DNA from: Pseudomonadota bacterium
Lineage (GTDB): Bacteria; Pseudomonadota; Alphaproteobacteria; Micavibrionales; CSBR16-224
Reading direction: 5' to 3'
NCBI GenBank assembly: GCA_013285465.1
Contig: CP053449.1
Span: forward strand, 492,001 to 556,000
Length of the DNA: 64,000 bases
In this document: positions 46,917-59,437 of the stretch, one piece after another
Numbering within the stretch: position 1 is the stretch's first letter
Layout: every line of letters begins with the position of its first letter
Made by a program: the position numbers and the translations under genes
Notes under the pieces: model-generated
What the model was told of the DNA's origin: nothing
What the model saw: the letters and a program-made list of their open reading frames with translations, nothing else
Database searches by the model: none

Positions 46917-47501
46917 ATGATGTGGCGTATTCTTTTTATAGGTGTTTTTTGTTTTTTATCAACGGGTACGGCCTATGCGGCCAGCTCCGTTCTTGATGCT
47001 GTGGCGGCCTTTATTGCCCCGGGAGGGATTTTAAAGCGCGGCGATATCAGCTTCGGCGATATTGTTGTGTCGACATTTCCGACCGCGACAGGCGATGTCC
47101 GCCTGCACCCTGACGGCGGTATTGATACCGATATTCCGGAATTTACGCTGATCGGTAATGAAAATGCCGGGCATGTGGAATATTTTCAGGATACCGGCGA
47201 TATCGAGATACGCTGTTCCGCCAATGCGCTTTTATCCAATGGCAGTGATCTGGTACGGATTGATGAAATCCGTATTGCTTTTCCGACCGCCGCGGCATGG
47301 GCGGGGGCGAGTGCCTGCAACGGAACCGCCGGTGCGCCTGCGGGCATATATGATTTGTCATCGGATGTTGATGCGACGCTGAATATTTTTATTGGTGCCA
47401 GGCTGCGCATTGACGGTGCCAATCCCCTGAACAATTCCGGCACTTATAACTCGCTCAATGCGGGTGGTACTGTCATTGAAATTGAAGTGACATTGATATA
47501 G
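46917..47501 (+). CDS. small secreted beta-rich protein, DUF4402-like
   Basis: A 194-residue exported protein with a signal peptide (1-21, ending TAYAA). The mature chain is beta-rich and Gly/Ala/Asp-rich. ISFGDIVVST, the repeated Gly-Asn/Asp turns and the end NNSGTYNSLNAGGTVIEIEVTL recall DUF4402 pilin-like surface proteins, but the match is loose. TATAAT stands about 10 bp before the ATG and the ribosome site is weak. An intrinsic terminator follows directly. Confidence 0.6.
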   Translation: MMWRILFIGVFCFLSTGTAYAASSVLDAVAAFIAPGGILKRGDISFGDIVVSTFPTATGDVRLHPDGGIDTDIPEFTLIGNENAGHVEYFQDTGDIEIRCSANALLSNGSDLVRIDEIRIAFPTAAAWAGASACNGTAGAPAGIYDLSSDVDATLNIFIGARLRIDGANPLNNSGTYNSLNAGGTVIEIEVTLI

Positions 47502-47521
47502 GTTTTCTTCTTTTTCCCTCT

Positions 47522-47542
47522 ACACTTTTAAAGTGTTTTTTT
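47522..47542 (+). terminator. intrinsic terminator after the DUF4402-like gene
   Basis: The dyad ACACTTTTAAAGTGT (47522-47536) runs into seven T residues. It ends the upstream transcript, so the histidine kinase has its own promoter in the AT-rich stretch that follows. Confidence 0.65.
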
Positions 47543-47652
47543 ATGTGGCATAGTTATTGTCGGATGTGCCTTGTATTTTTTAGGCATGTTATATTTTATA
47601 AGGTTTTTTATTTTGCTATGTTGATTTTTTTCACCGCGCAGGAACGGAGCAT

Positions 47653-51732
<4,080 letters not shown>

Positions 51733-51788
51733 AGCTTGTTTTAATTCTTCTTATCTTTTTGTTTTTTAAGTGTAAAATTCCTCAGCCC

Positions 51789-51817
51789 TTGACATATTAT
51801 GTTAAATTGTATATGCT
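51789..51817 (+). promoter_or_regulatory. strong sigma-70-like promoter of the lipoprotein hydrolase
   Basis: TTGACA (51789-51794), 17-bp spacer, TATGCT (51812-51817), about 45 bp before the ATG, with GAGGT as ribosome site. CCTCAG (51780-51785) and CTGAGG (51846-51851) form a distant dyad around it. Confidence 0.7.
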
Positions 51818-51861
51818 GTATGACATCATATTTTATCGTAATTTTCTGAGGTCTGACGCTT

Positions 51862-52974
51862 ATGGCGCTGAAAAATTCCAATTCCGTTGCGGGTGTTTTC
51901 ACCACTCTTGCTGCGAATGGCGCCTTGTTTTTGACATCAGGCTGTGCCTATTCACCGTGGAAGGGAGATGATCCGCGCGGTGTCCTTGATGCGGTTCCTG
52001 CGCCTGCGCTGGATCATACCGGCATGGTTCTGGAGGATGTGACAAGTGAAGCTTCGTTACAAACTATTTCCAATCACCCTATGTTGAAAATTGATAAGTT
52101 TTTGCATCGCAAAGATGATTTTACAGTCGAGAAATTGAATTTTACCAGCAGTAGCGGCGATAAGGCGACGGCTTATCTGACAATACCTGATGGGGAAGGG
52201 CCGCATCCGGTGATCGTGGTTTTTCCGGTGTTGTCCGATAGTCTGACGATTTCGGAAATGCTGGCAAAACAAATGGCGCGTGAAGGTTATGCCGTGTTGC
52301 GTATGACGACGCATCCGCTGGAATTTGTTGATACGGATAATATTGCAACACCGATGACGGCCTACCGCCATGCGGTTCTGGATGCGCGCCGTATGATTGA
52401 CTGGATGCAGGAAGAACGCAGCGATATTGACGGTGATAAAATTGGTGTGGCGGGGGTTAGTCTCGGCTCACTCCTTTCCTCCACGCTTATGGGGGTTGAT
52501 GAGGATATTAAAGGCGGCACCTTCTTTTTGGTTGGCGGCGGACTTGCGGAAATCATGTCTGATAGTACGAATGAAAACATCGAAGCATTTCGCCGTCGGC
52601 TGATGGAAAAACAGATGATTGAGAACCGTGATGATCTTGTTCGTCATCTACACGGCACAACACAAGCGGTTGACCCGTTGACTTATGCTGCAAATGTTGA
52701 TCCCTGCCGCGTTTTGATGATTACCGGGCGTGCGGATACCGAAATCCCGACAGAGAATTCCGAAATGCTGTGGAATGCTTTCGGTGAACCTGATTGGCGT
52801 GTCATGCCGACCCAGCATAAAAAACATGTTGCGATGTTCTTTTACTGGATGATGAACCGCGCCGCAGACCATTTTGATAAAGTCCTGCGAGAGGGCAGAT
52901 GTGAAAAACCCTCTGCGTCCGTGCCGGACTCTTCTGTAAGAGCACAGGCGGTTTCCGCAAAGGGTCTCCATTAA
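51862..52974 (+). CDS. lipoprotein alpha/beta hydrolase (dienelactone-hydrolase-like)
   Basis: A 370-residue hydrolase. The lipobox LTSGC places the lipidated Cys at 28, so it is anchored in the envelope. The alpha/beta hydrolase part (about 88-345) has the nucleophile elbow AGVSLGS (Ser200), Asp292 in GRADTEIP and a His at 319 or 322 (TQHKKH), completing a Ser-Asp-His triad. It belongs near the dienelactone hydrolase/prolyl oligopeptidase group; the substrate is unknown. It has its own strong promoter and a terminator shared with the helicase gene. Confidence 0.85.
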   Translation: MALKNSNSVAGVFTTLAANGALFLTSGCAYSPWKGDDPRGVLDAVPAPALDHTGMVLEDVTSEASLQTISNHPMLKIDKFLHRKDDFTVEKLNFTSSSGDKATAYLTIPDGEGPHPVIVVFPVLSDSLTISEMLAKQMAREGYAVLRMTTHPLEFVDTDNIATPMTAYRHAVLDARRMIDWMQEERSDIDGDKIGVAGVSLGSLLSSTLMGVDEDIKGGTFFLVGGGLAEIMSDSTNENIEAFRRRLMEKQMIENRDDLVRHLHGTTQAVDPLTYAANVDPCRVLMITGRADTEIPTENSEMLWNAFGEPDWRVMPTQHKKHVAMFFYWMMNRAADHFDKVLREGRCEKPSASVPDSSVRAQAVSAKGLH

Positions 52975-52988
52975 TCACAAAAAAGGCA

Positions 52989-53010
52989 GGCGGCTTTACG
53001 CCCGTTTTTT
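52989..53010. terminator. bidirectional terminator between hydrolase and helicase genes
   Basis: A short GC stem (GGCG / CGCC, 52989-53002) is flanked by A-runs before and T6 after (53005-53010). An outer GGCA/TGCC pairing is also possible. It overlaps the helicase stop codon. It can serve both converging genes; the stem is short. Confidence 0.45.
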
Positions 53011-54222
53011 GCCTTTATTACTGTCTTTCCGTTTCGCAAAACGCGGTTTTCCGCTTTTGAACGGTTTGCCGCTAAAGGGCTTGCCGCCGCGTTTTTTGTT
53101 ATTCTTTTTCGGTTTGAAAGGCGTAACGTCATCCGTCGTTTTAATACCCATCAATCGTGCAATCGCATGCCATTTTTTACCGTCTTCAGGAGAGACAAAG
53201 CAAAGTGCTTCACCTTTTGCTCCTGCGCGGGCGGTGCGTCCGATGCGGTGGATGTAATCTTCCGGAACTTGCGGCAGGTCGTAATTGATGACATGCGCGA
53301 TATGCGGAATATCAAGACCGCGGGCGGCAACATCCGTTGCAACCAGAATACGGTATTTCTTTTCGCGGAATTGGCGAATGACTTTTTCACGGCGATTTTG
53401 TCTTAAATCACCGTGAATGGCATCGGCGCGCAGCGCTTCGTTATTCAGTCTTTTTGCCAGACGTTCCGTGCCGTATTTTGTTTTCACAAAAACGATGATG
53501 GAGCCTTCACGCTCATTCAGCTGGTGAATCAGCTCATTGTATTTTTTGTCTGAGGCAATATGAATGACATCCTGCTTGATGTTTTGAACGGGAGTCACTG
53601 TTGACCCGACGGCAATGCGCTCCGGGTTTTGCAGATACTGTTCCGACAATTTCAAAATATTGGCCGGCAAGGTTGCGGAAAACATCAGTGTTTGACGTTT
53701 TGCAGGCATGTATTTCAAGATCCGGTCGATCTGGACGCTAAAGCCCATATCCAGCATGCGGTCGGTTTCATCAAGAACCAGAAAGCGCGTATCCTGTAAA
53801 GACAGGCTGCGGCGTTCCAGATGGTCGTTGATGCGTCCGGGTGTGCCGACAATGAGGCGCGGACGGCGGTTCAGCTGCGAGAACTGTTTACCCATCGGCT
53901 CACCGCCGATAAGAAAAGCGGTTTTAATCGGTGATTTCGGGCCGAGCAGTTGATGCATGATATCCATGATCTGTTTGCCAAGTTCCCGTGTCGGGGTCAT
54001 AACAAGCGCCGAGCCTTGCGGCGAGGACAGGAGCGCCTGTACCAGCGGAATCGCAAATGCGGCTGTTTTTCCCGTACCCGTTTGGGCGGTTCCCATGATG
54101 TCTCTGCCTTGAAGTGCCGGAGGTATTGCCTGCGCCTGGATAGGCGTCGGGACGGCATAGTTCATGCGTGCCAGCGAATCCGCCAGCATAGCGTTGAGGC
54201 CGAAGCCTTCAAAATTTTTCAT
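52996..54222 (-). CDS. DEAD-box RNA helicase, RhlE-like
   Basis: An ATP-dependent RNA helicase of 408 residues. Motifs seen: PTPIQAQAIPPALQGRD (Q motif), AQTGTGKTAAF (I), PTRELGKQ (Ia), LVLDETDRMLDMGF (II, a DETD variant of DEAD), SATLP (III), ATDVAARGLDIP (V) and HRIGRTARAG (VI). The C-terminus is a basic Lys/Gly-rich tail typical of RhlE-type enzymes. The start at 54222 has AAAGGA; the earlier ATG at 54243 adds seven residues. It lies downstream of cspA, and both are typical cold-induced genes. Confidence 0.93.
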   Translation of the reverse strand: MKNFEGFGLNAMLADSLARMNYAVPTPIQAQAIPPALQGRDIMGTAQTGTGKTAAFAIPLVQALLSSPQGSALVMTPTRELGKQIMDIMHQLLGPKSPIKTAFLIGGEPMGKQFSQLNRRPRLIVGTPGRINDHLERRSLSLQDTRFLVLDETDRMLDMGFSVQIDRILKYMPAKRQTLMFSATLPANILKLSEQYLQNPERIAVGSTVTPVQNIKQDVIHIASDKKYNELIHQLNEREGSIIVFVKTKYGTERLAKRLNNEALRADAIHGDLRQNRREKVIRQFREKKYRILVATDVAARGLDIPHIAHVINYDLPQVPEDYIHRIGRTARAGAKGEALCFVSPEDGKKWHAIARLMGIKTTDDVTPFKPKKNNKKRGGKPFSGKPFKSGKPRFAKRKDSNKGKKRA

Positions 54223-54314
54223 TATTTTTTCCTTTAATGGCATATGCCATTCACGTCAGGATGCATCCGGCACAATCGCTGGATGGCATCCCTATAATAA
54301 CGCGACGCATAGCC

Positions 54315-54334
54315 GTTCCTGATTTTTTAGGAAC
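54315..54334. other. hairpin between cspA and the helicase gene
   Basis: GTTCCT (54315-54320) and AGGAAC (54329-54334) with an 8-nt loop. No T-run follows on either strand, so it is more likely an mRNA processing or stability element than a terminator. Confidence 0.3.
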
Positions 54335-54343
54335 CGCGTTAAA

Positions 54344-54559
54344 TTATGCGGCTTCTTTCAGGTTGGTTGCGCTGGTCTTGCGGCTTTTCGGATCTTCTTG
54401 AAGATCGAATGTCACTTTCTGGCCTTCCAGAAGTGTGTGCATGCCGGCTTTTTGAACCGCACTGATGTGAACGAAGATATCTCCGCCGCCATCATCGGGT
54501 TGGATGAAGCCGTAGCCTTTTTGATCGTTAAACCATTTTACTGTGCCTGTTTTTTGCAT
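54344..54559 (-). CDS. cold-shock protein
   Basis: A 71-residue single-strand nucleic-acid binding protein with RNP1 (KGYGFIQ) and RNP2 (DIFVHIS) in a canonical cold-shock domain (MQKTGTVKWFNDQKGYGF at the start). The start at 54559 has AAAGGA; the open frame continues upstream but that part is leader. A strong promoter about 210 nt upstream produces a long 5' UTR, typical of CspA-type genes whose leader acts as a thermosensor. Confidence 0.93.
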   Translation of the reverse strand: MQKTGTVKWFNDQKGYGFIQPDDGGGDIFVHISAVQKAGMHTLLEGQKVTFDLQEDPKSRKTSATNLKEAA

Positions 54560-54802
54560 TGTTTTGTCCTTTCGCTGAAACAGTTCATTCGAGGGTATCG
54601 CCGCACCGTGCGGCCATAACACCTCAATAATTCGAGAGAGCAATATTCGTGGAGAAACTGAACTTTTCAGGAAAAGCGAGATTTTTTCAGGCCCGCCGTA
54701 TTCTTCCGCAATTCGCGGAATAAACCGCAAGTAAAAGCTCTGTTTAACAAGAGCATCTTTTCGAACAATTCGGAAACTATCAGCAATTTACGTATTTGTC
54801 AA
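54560..54802 (-). promoter_or_regulatory. promoter and long structured leader of the cold-shock gene
   Basis: Minus strand TTGACA (54797-54802), 17-bp spacer, TAGTTT (54774-54779). The predicted leader is about 208 nt and contains dyads TTCCGC-GAATT-GCGGAA and GCCGCA-CGG-TGCGGC. Length and structure fit cold-shock post-transcriptional control. Confidence 0.6.
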
Positions 54803-54858
54803 GAAAACACGCGGCGCTTCAAAAACTGCTGGCGGCCTCCTTTGATGCAGGCTAGGAT

Positions 54859-55707
54859 ATGTTTGCTATGTTACGGTTTAAAAAGGATATTCCGGCGGAA
54901 AACGCCACACTGCGCCATGATATTTATGGCGGCGATGTTTATGTGACACCGCCCTGCACCGGGTCACGCAAACTGGTGTCTTATGCAAAAGACATGATTC
55001 GCGATATTCTGAATGTGACGGATATCCGCCGCGCACATCTTGAGCTGGATGAGGAAAGTTTTTTTACCCGTATCGGAAAATTGCGCCGGACGCTTTATCT
55101 TGCGGAAGATTATCACAAACTGCTTTTCGCGACATTGGCGGAAAACGGTTTTGACCCTGAGCGTATGGCGTTTGATCCTTTGCGGCTGCGCGTTATTTGT
55201 CCGGACGGACATTTAAACAAGAAGGCCGCGCCGGTTTATTTCCCGCATCGTGATACATGGTATGCGCATCCGCAATGTTTGATCGTGTACTGGACGCCGC
55301 TGGATGATCTGGAGGAGGAAGAAACTTTCGCCATTTATCCTGATTATTTTGACCGCGAAGTTCCCAATGATTCCGAAGTCTTTCATTATGATGACTGGAT
55401 CAAGGACGGGCCTGATTTGAAAATCGGCTGGCAAAAACAGGATTCAGGTATGACGGCGACTTATCCGCGTTCCGCCGAAGGTTTTGCGCCAGGGAGGGAT
55501 GTCGGATTTTCCTGTCCGGCGGCAGGGCAGGTCTTTATCTCCGGTGCGCATTATCACGCCACACGCCCGCAAAATACCGGAAAAATCCGTTTCAGCCTTG
55601 ACGCCCGTCTGGTTCATCTGGGGGACGCCGCCGCAGGAATCGGTGCGCCAAATGCGGATAACCGTTCCACAGGTGATATCTTGAAAGATTATATCAAGGC
55701 TGCTTAA
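54859..55707 (+). CDS. putative Fe(II)/2-oxoglutarate-dependent dioxygenase
   Basis: A 282-residue protein with a double-stranded beta-helix pattern. The facial triad is plausible: His130 and Asp132 in YFPHRDTWYAH and the distal His at 231 or 233 in ISGAHYHATRPQ. Arg244 or Arg250 is a candidate for 2-oxoglutarate binding in GKIRFSLDARLV. Substrate unknown. The gene faces the biosynthetic operon and its stop overlaps the nadR-like stop region by 4 bp, so it may be a tailoring enzyme of the same pathway. It starts at 54859 or at the ATG three codons later; the ribosome site is weak. Confidence 0.72.
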   Translation: MFAMLRFKKDIPAENATLRHDIYGGDVYVTPPCTGSRKLVSYAKDMIRDILNVTDIRRAHLELDEESFFTRIGKLRRTLYLAEDYHKLLFATLAENGFDPERMAFDPLRLRVICPDGHLNKKAAPVYFPHRDTWYAHPQCLIVYWTPLDDLEEEETFAIYPDYFDREVPNDSEVFHYDDWIKDGPDLKIGWQKQDSGMTATYPRSAEGFAPGRDVGFSCPAAGQVFISGAHYHATRPQNTGKIRFSLDARLVHLGDAAAGIGAPNADNRSTGDILKDYIKAA

Positions 55708-56669
55708 ACAATCTTCTCTACGGCAGTGACGGCGGCTGTTAATTTTTCATCCCAGCTGCCCGACAGGCGGATATAAGGTTTTTGATCTTCTTCCAGACGT
55801 TTGATGCAGGATTTCATAAAGATGTCCTGTGTTTCAATTCCGTAACGATGGGCATCCTCTTGCCATGCTGCATCTGTGTCCAGCAACAGGTAGAGGTCAT
55901 AACGGTTCTCACGCGCATTGGCATTGAGCCATTCCGGGCATTTTCCCAGCAGCATCTTACTCCAGATCGCCGTCGTCATAATTTCGGTATCACAAAACAG
56001 GACACGCCGCGCCTGATAGACCAGCGCCTCTTCCGAGGCCTTTTGGGCTTGCGCAATCATTTTAAAATCATCCTCGTTTAGGTCGCGTCCGCGGTGCATA
56101 ATCAGCGTTTCCGCATATTCAGGGACGATAACGGTCTGGAAATGCTGTGCCAGTTTTGCCGTTAAGGTCGATTTCCCGGTTGATTCCGCGCCAATGACGG
56201 CGATGCGTTTGACGAAATAAGGGCGGACGATTTCGGGAATGTAATCCCAGTTTTCAGCGGGGTGGGTACGTATATCCGTGCCGCTGGTCGGGATGATGGC
56301 GCGTCCCATATTGCTGGGAACGAATGTGCCGCCCAATGTTTCCGCCAACGGCGCGCCGTAATCTTCCCCCGCGAAAATATAGTCGGGTTTTTCGGGCAGA
56401 ACGCGCATCAGGGCATCATGCCACAGCTGCCAGAAATCAGGATGTTCTTCAGGGAGCTGCGGCAGCTCGTCTGTCAGATGGATGACGTTGCAGTCAGGAA
56501 AAATCTGCCGCATCCAGTCATAGCGCAGTGTGCCGGGGATCGGCTCGTTTTGTAACGAGCAGACGACAATCGACAGTTTATCGACATAATTCTCGGCAAA
56601 ACGCGCAAGATACACATGTCCGTTATGCGGCGGCATAAATTTTCCCAGCAGCATTCCTGATGTTGTCAT
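55704..56669 (-). CDS. NadR-like NMN adenylyltransferase / ribosylnicotinamide kinase
   Basis: A 321-residue bifunctional NAD-salvage type protein without the DNA-binding domain of enteric NadR. The adenylyltransferase half begins MLLGKFMPPHNGH with the HxGH nucleotide motif (His15, His18) and has IIPTSGTDIRTHP. The kinase half has the P-loop VIGAESTGKSTL (about 160-171) and YAETL. The start at 56669 is chosen because AGGAG sits six bases upstream and its ATGA overlaps the NRPS stop. It is the last gene of the biosynthetic operon, a surprising position for NAD salvage. Confidence 0.88.
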   Translation of the reverse strand: MTTSGMLLGKFMPPHNGHVYLARFAENYVDKLSIVVCSLQNEPIPGTLRYDWMRQIFPDCNVIHLTDELPQLPEEHPDFWQLWHDALMRVLPEKPDYIFAGEDYGAPLAETLGGTFVPSNMGRAIIPTSGTDIRTHPAENWDYIPEIVRPYFVKRIAVIGAESTGKSTLTAKLAQHFQTVIVPEYAETLIMHRGRDLNEDDFKMIAQAQKASEEALVYQARRVLFCDTEIMTTAIWSKMLLGKCPEWLNANARENRYDLYLLLDTDAAWQEDAHRYGIETQDIFMKSCIKRLEEDQKPYIRLSGSWDEKLTAAVTAVEKIV

Positions 56670-59431
56670 GCGCATCTCCTGTGATGGGCGGGGCTGGAAA
56701 AAATATGGCGCAGATATAAACGGATCAAATCATCTGACGGCGGCGGACAAGCGATGCCGTAATCGCGTTCGGTTGCGGTGCAGTCAAAACGGATGCCTGT
56801 GGCTTGAAACAAATCCATTGTGCGGTAACGGTCGAAATCGTCAAGGCAGCGGCACAGCGCCAGATAGGCGGCAGATTCTTCTGTTGTCATTTCTTTGTTC
56901 TGAAAGGAGGCTTGCCAGTCTTGTGTGGGGATTTCGCGGATATTGCCGATACTCTCCATCAGCTGTGCGAGTGACAAAGAACCTGAACCGGCAATGTGAT
57001 AAATATCTTCCCGCCCATACAAGGAGAGATGCGCCATGGCCGCTGCCGCATAATCGACAGGGGTGATATCGATCAGTAATTTTTTGGCAAAACCTTCCGG
57101 CACGGAACCCAGACTGCGCATGCCGCGGGAAAACATCTTCAAAAAATCCGTTTCGGAACACAGCCCTGTTTTTGTATCGCCGGTAATCAGTCCAAAACGG
57201 TAATGGGTGATGTCGCAGGATGCGGCGGGGATTTGCAGCAGCATATATTCAGCAGCCCATTTCGTCTGGGCATAACCGCCATAGACAAATTCCGTATTTT
57301 CCAAACGGTCGCTTTCCAGAGCCGTGCCGCTGTTGCGGTCGGTCGCAACGAAAACAGACAAAGTAGAGGCAATATGCAGCTTCTTACGTTTTCCTGTCAG
57401 GGCAAAACGCAAAACTTCCTGTGTGCCGCCGATATTTGCCGCACGTAAAACCTCATATGGCTGTACGACATTCACACGTGCTGCACAATGATAGACGGCA
57501 TCAATATTGCCCGCCAGTTTTCGCCAGTCGCTTGCGGACAGCCCGAAATATTGCTGTTCCAAATCGCCAGTGACGGGCGTGATGCGCGTATCTTTGACGG
57601 GGATGCGGGCAGGGTCGCGGACAAGACAGATAATCTCCGCTGTTGTTTGTTGCAGTAATTCCGTGAGCAGCCGTCCGCCCAAAAAGCCGGTGGCGCCGGT
57701 CAGGAAAATCCGTGCGGGTTCTTTCACTTTTTTTTGCGGGCGCTTTGCTGCCGCCTCAGTCAAGGCCTGCCAGTCACTGTCAAAAGCAACATCCTGCCGA
57801 AGCCAGTCGCAGGGCAGGGCGCCGCTATCATCCGCACGGGCGGCGAGTGCCTGTGCCAGGTTGCGGATGTTCGGATATTGCACCAGTAAGGCGGGAGAGA
57901 TGCGCAGATTTCGCTTTTCTGCGGCAAGGCTGAGATGGATCACGGCAAGAGAGTCGCCGCCAAGGATAAAGAAATCATCATCAATGCCGAAACCGGTTTT
58001 CTTTAAAACGGCAGACCATATCTCATACAGTATTTTTTCCGGTTCCGTTTCCGGCGGTGCTGTGGCGGTCGGTGCGGTTTGTAAATCAAGTTTCCGCAGC
58101 TGTGCAAAATCCGGTTTTCCGGTAACGGTTTCCGGCATTTTTTCCAGCCATGCGATATGCTGCGGCAGCATCCATTTTGGCAGGGTTTTGGATAGATGCG
58201 TATTGATAGTCGTTGTTTTTTTGCCCGCGACAAAAGCAACAAGCGCCTCCGCGCCGCCATGATAAAGCGGACGTTTCAGCACGGCGGCTTTCTTGATTTG
58301 CGGATGGCTGTGCAAACACGCCTCGATTTCTTCGGGGGCGACAAGCTGTCCGCGGAGTTTGAACTGGCGGTCGCCACGCCCCAGAAACTCAATCATGCCT
58401 GCTTCATCTTGTCGCACTTTATCGCCTGTTTTGTAAAAACGCTCCGTGCCGCGCATGATAAATTTTTCCGCATTTAAGTCATCGCGGTTCAGATAGCCGC
58501 GTGCCAGCTGCAACCCGCCGATCAGTAATTCATCATTTTCTATTCTATAAATGACATTGGGAAACGGATTGCCGATCAAAGGCTTGCCCCAGTTATCGGC
58601 ATCACAGGCAATCAGGCTGGTGCAGACAGTTGTTTCCGTCGGGCCGTAAACATTGATAACGCGGTAGGCTTTTGCCCATGCGCGTACCGTATCGGGCGGA
58701 CAAACCTCGCCGCCGATGATAATTGTTTCCAGACTTGCCGGCATATCGTCAATGGCAAGAATGCCCAGCAATGACGGCGGCACATCCATATGGGTGATGT
58801 GTTTTTCCTGCAATGCGGCAACAAGTTTTTTGCCGTCGCGCAATGTGCTGTCATCTTCAATCACCAGCGTTGCGCCGGACAGAAGCGCTGTGCCGATATC
58901 GGAAATAGACGCGTCAAAAGCAATGGACAGATAAAACAGACTGCGGCTGTGTTCATTAATTTGAAACGCCTGAATTTGCGCATCAAGGAAATTCACAATG
59001 CCGCGATGTTCTACCATGACGCCCTTCGGTGTTCCGGTAGAACCTGATGTGTGCATGATATAAGCCAGCCTGTCCGGTGCGGTTTCGGCAGGGGCGGGGC
59101 GGCATCTTTCCGTCGGAATATCTTGCGCCGTTAAAACGGTTTTGATATTTGCGTCTTTTAAAATGAAGTCTTTACGGTCTTTTGGAAGATTTGAAGGAAG
59201 CGGTACAAATGCCGCGCCGGCATGCCAGATACCCAGCAGGGCAATCAGGTAATCAGCTGATTTGTCGATGGCAATGCCGATGATTTTCTCATTATGACTT
59301 TGTCCCAATTGTTTTCCAAGCGCGGCGGCCTGTTCCGACAGAGCGCGATAAGTCAAAGCCGTACCGCGATCCAGCACCGCGATATTGTCAGGGAATTTTT
59401 CCACAATTTTTTGGAAACGCTGCCAGAACAT
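56666..59431 (-). CDS. single-module NRPS: adenylation - carrier - thioester reductase
   Basis: A 921-residue A-T-R protein. The adenylation domain (1-450) has A3 TSGSTGTPKG (128-137), A4 FDASISD (172-178), A5 NVYGPTETT (260-268), A7 YKTGD (333-337), A8 GRGDRQFKLRG and the A10 lysine (Lys439). The carrier domain has LGGDSL with Ser494 for phosphopantetheine. The reductase has GATGFLGG (579-586) and the Tyr720-x3-Lys724 pair. There is no condensation domain. It should activate one amino or carboxylic acid and release it as aldehyde or alcohol. A hand alignment to GrsA gives the pocket D-A-S-D-I-G-V-V-C-K, which I cannot match to a known substrate. Confidence 0.92.
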   Translation of the reverse strand: MFWQRFQKIVEKFPDNIAVLDRGTALTYRALSEQAAALGKQLGQSHNEKIIGIAIDKSADYLIALLGIWHAGAAFVPLPSNLPKDRKDFILKDANIKTVLTAQDIPTERCRPAPAETAPDRLAYIMHTSGSTGTPKGVMVEHRGIVNFLDAQIQAFQINEHSRSLFYLSIAFDASISDIGTALLSGATLVIEDDSTLRDGKKLVAALQEKHITHMDVPPSLLGILAIDDMPASLETIIIGGEVCPPDTVRAWAKAYRVINVYGPTETTVCTSLIACDADNWGKPLIGNPFPNVIYRIENDELLIGGLQLARGYLNRDDLNAEKFIMRGTERFYKTGDKVRQDEAGMIEFLGRGDRQFKLRGQLVAPEEIEACLHSHPQIKKAAVLKRPLYHGGAEALVAFVAGKKTTTINTHLSKTLPKWMLPQHIAWLEKMPETVTGKPDFAQLRKLDLQTAPTATAPPETEPEKILYEIWSAVLKKTGFGIDDDFFILGGDSLAVIHLSLAAEKRNLRISPALLVQYPNIRNLAQALAARADDSGALPCDWLRQDVAFDSDWQALTEAAAKRPQKKVKEPARIFLTGATGFLGGRLLTELLQQTTAEIICLVRDPARIPVKDTRITPVTGDLEQQYFGLSASDWRKLAGNIDAVYHCAARVNVVQPYEVLRAANIGGTQEVLRFALTGKRKKLHIASTLSVFVATDRNSGTALESDRLENTEFVYGGYAQTKWAAEYMLLQIPAASCDITHYRFGLITGDTKTGLCSETDFLKMFSRGMRSLGSVPEGFAKKLLIDITPVDYAAAAMAHLSLYGREDIYHIAGSGSLSLAQLMESIGNIREIPTQDWQASFQNKEMTTEESAAYLALCRCLDDFDRYRTMDLFQATGIRFDCTATERDYGIACPPPSDDLIRLYLRHIFSSPAHHRRCA

Positions 59432-59437
59432 TTTTCT

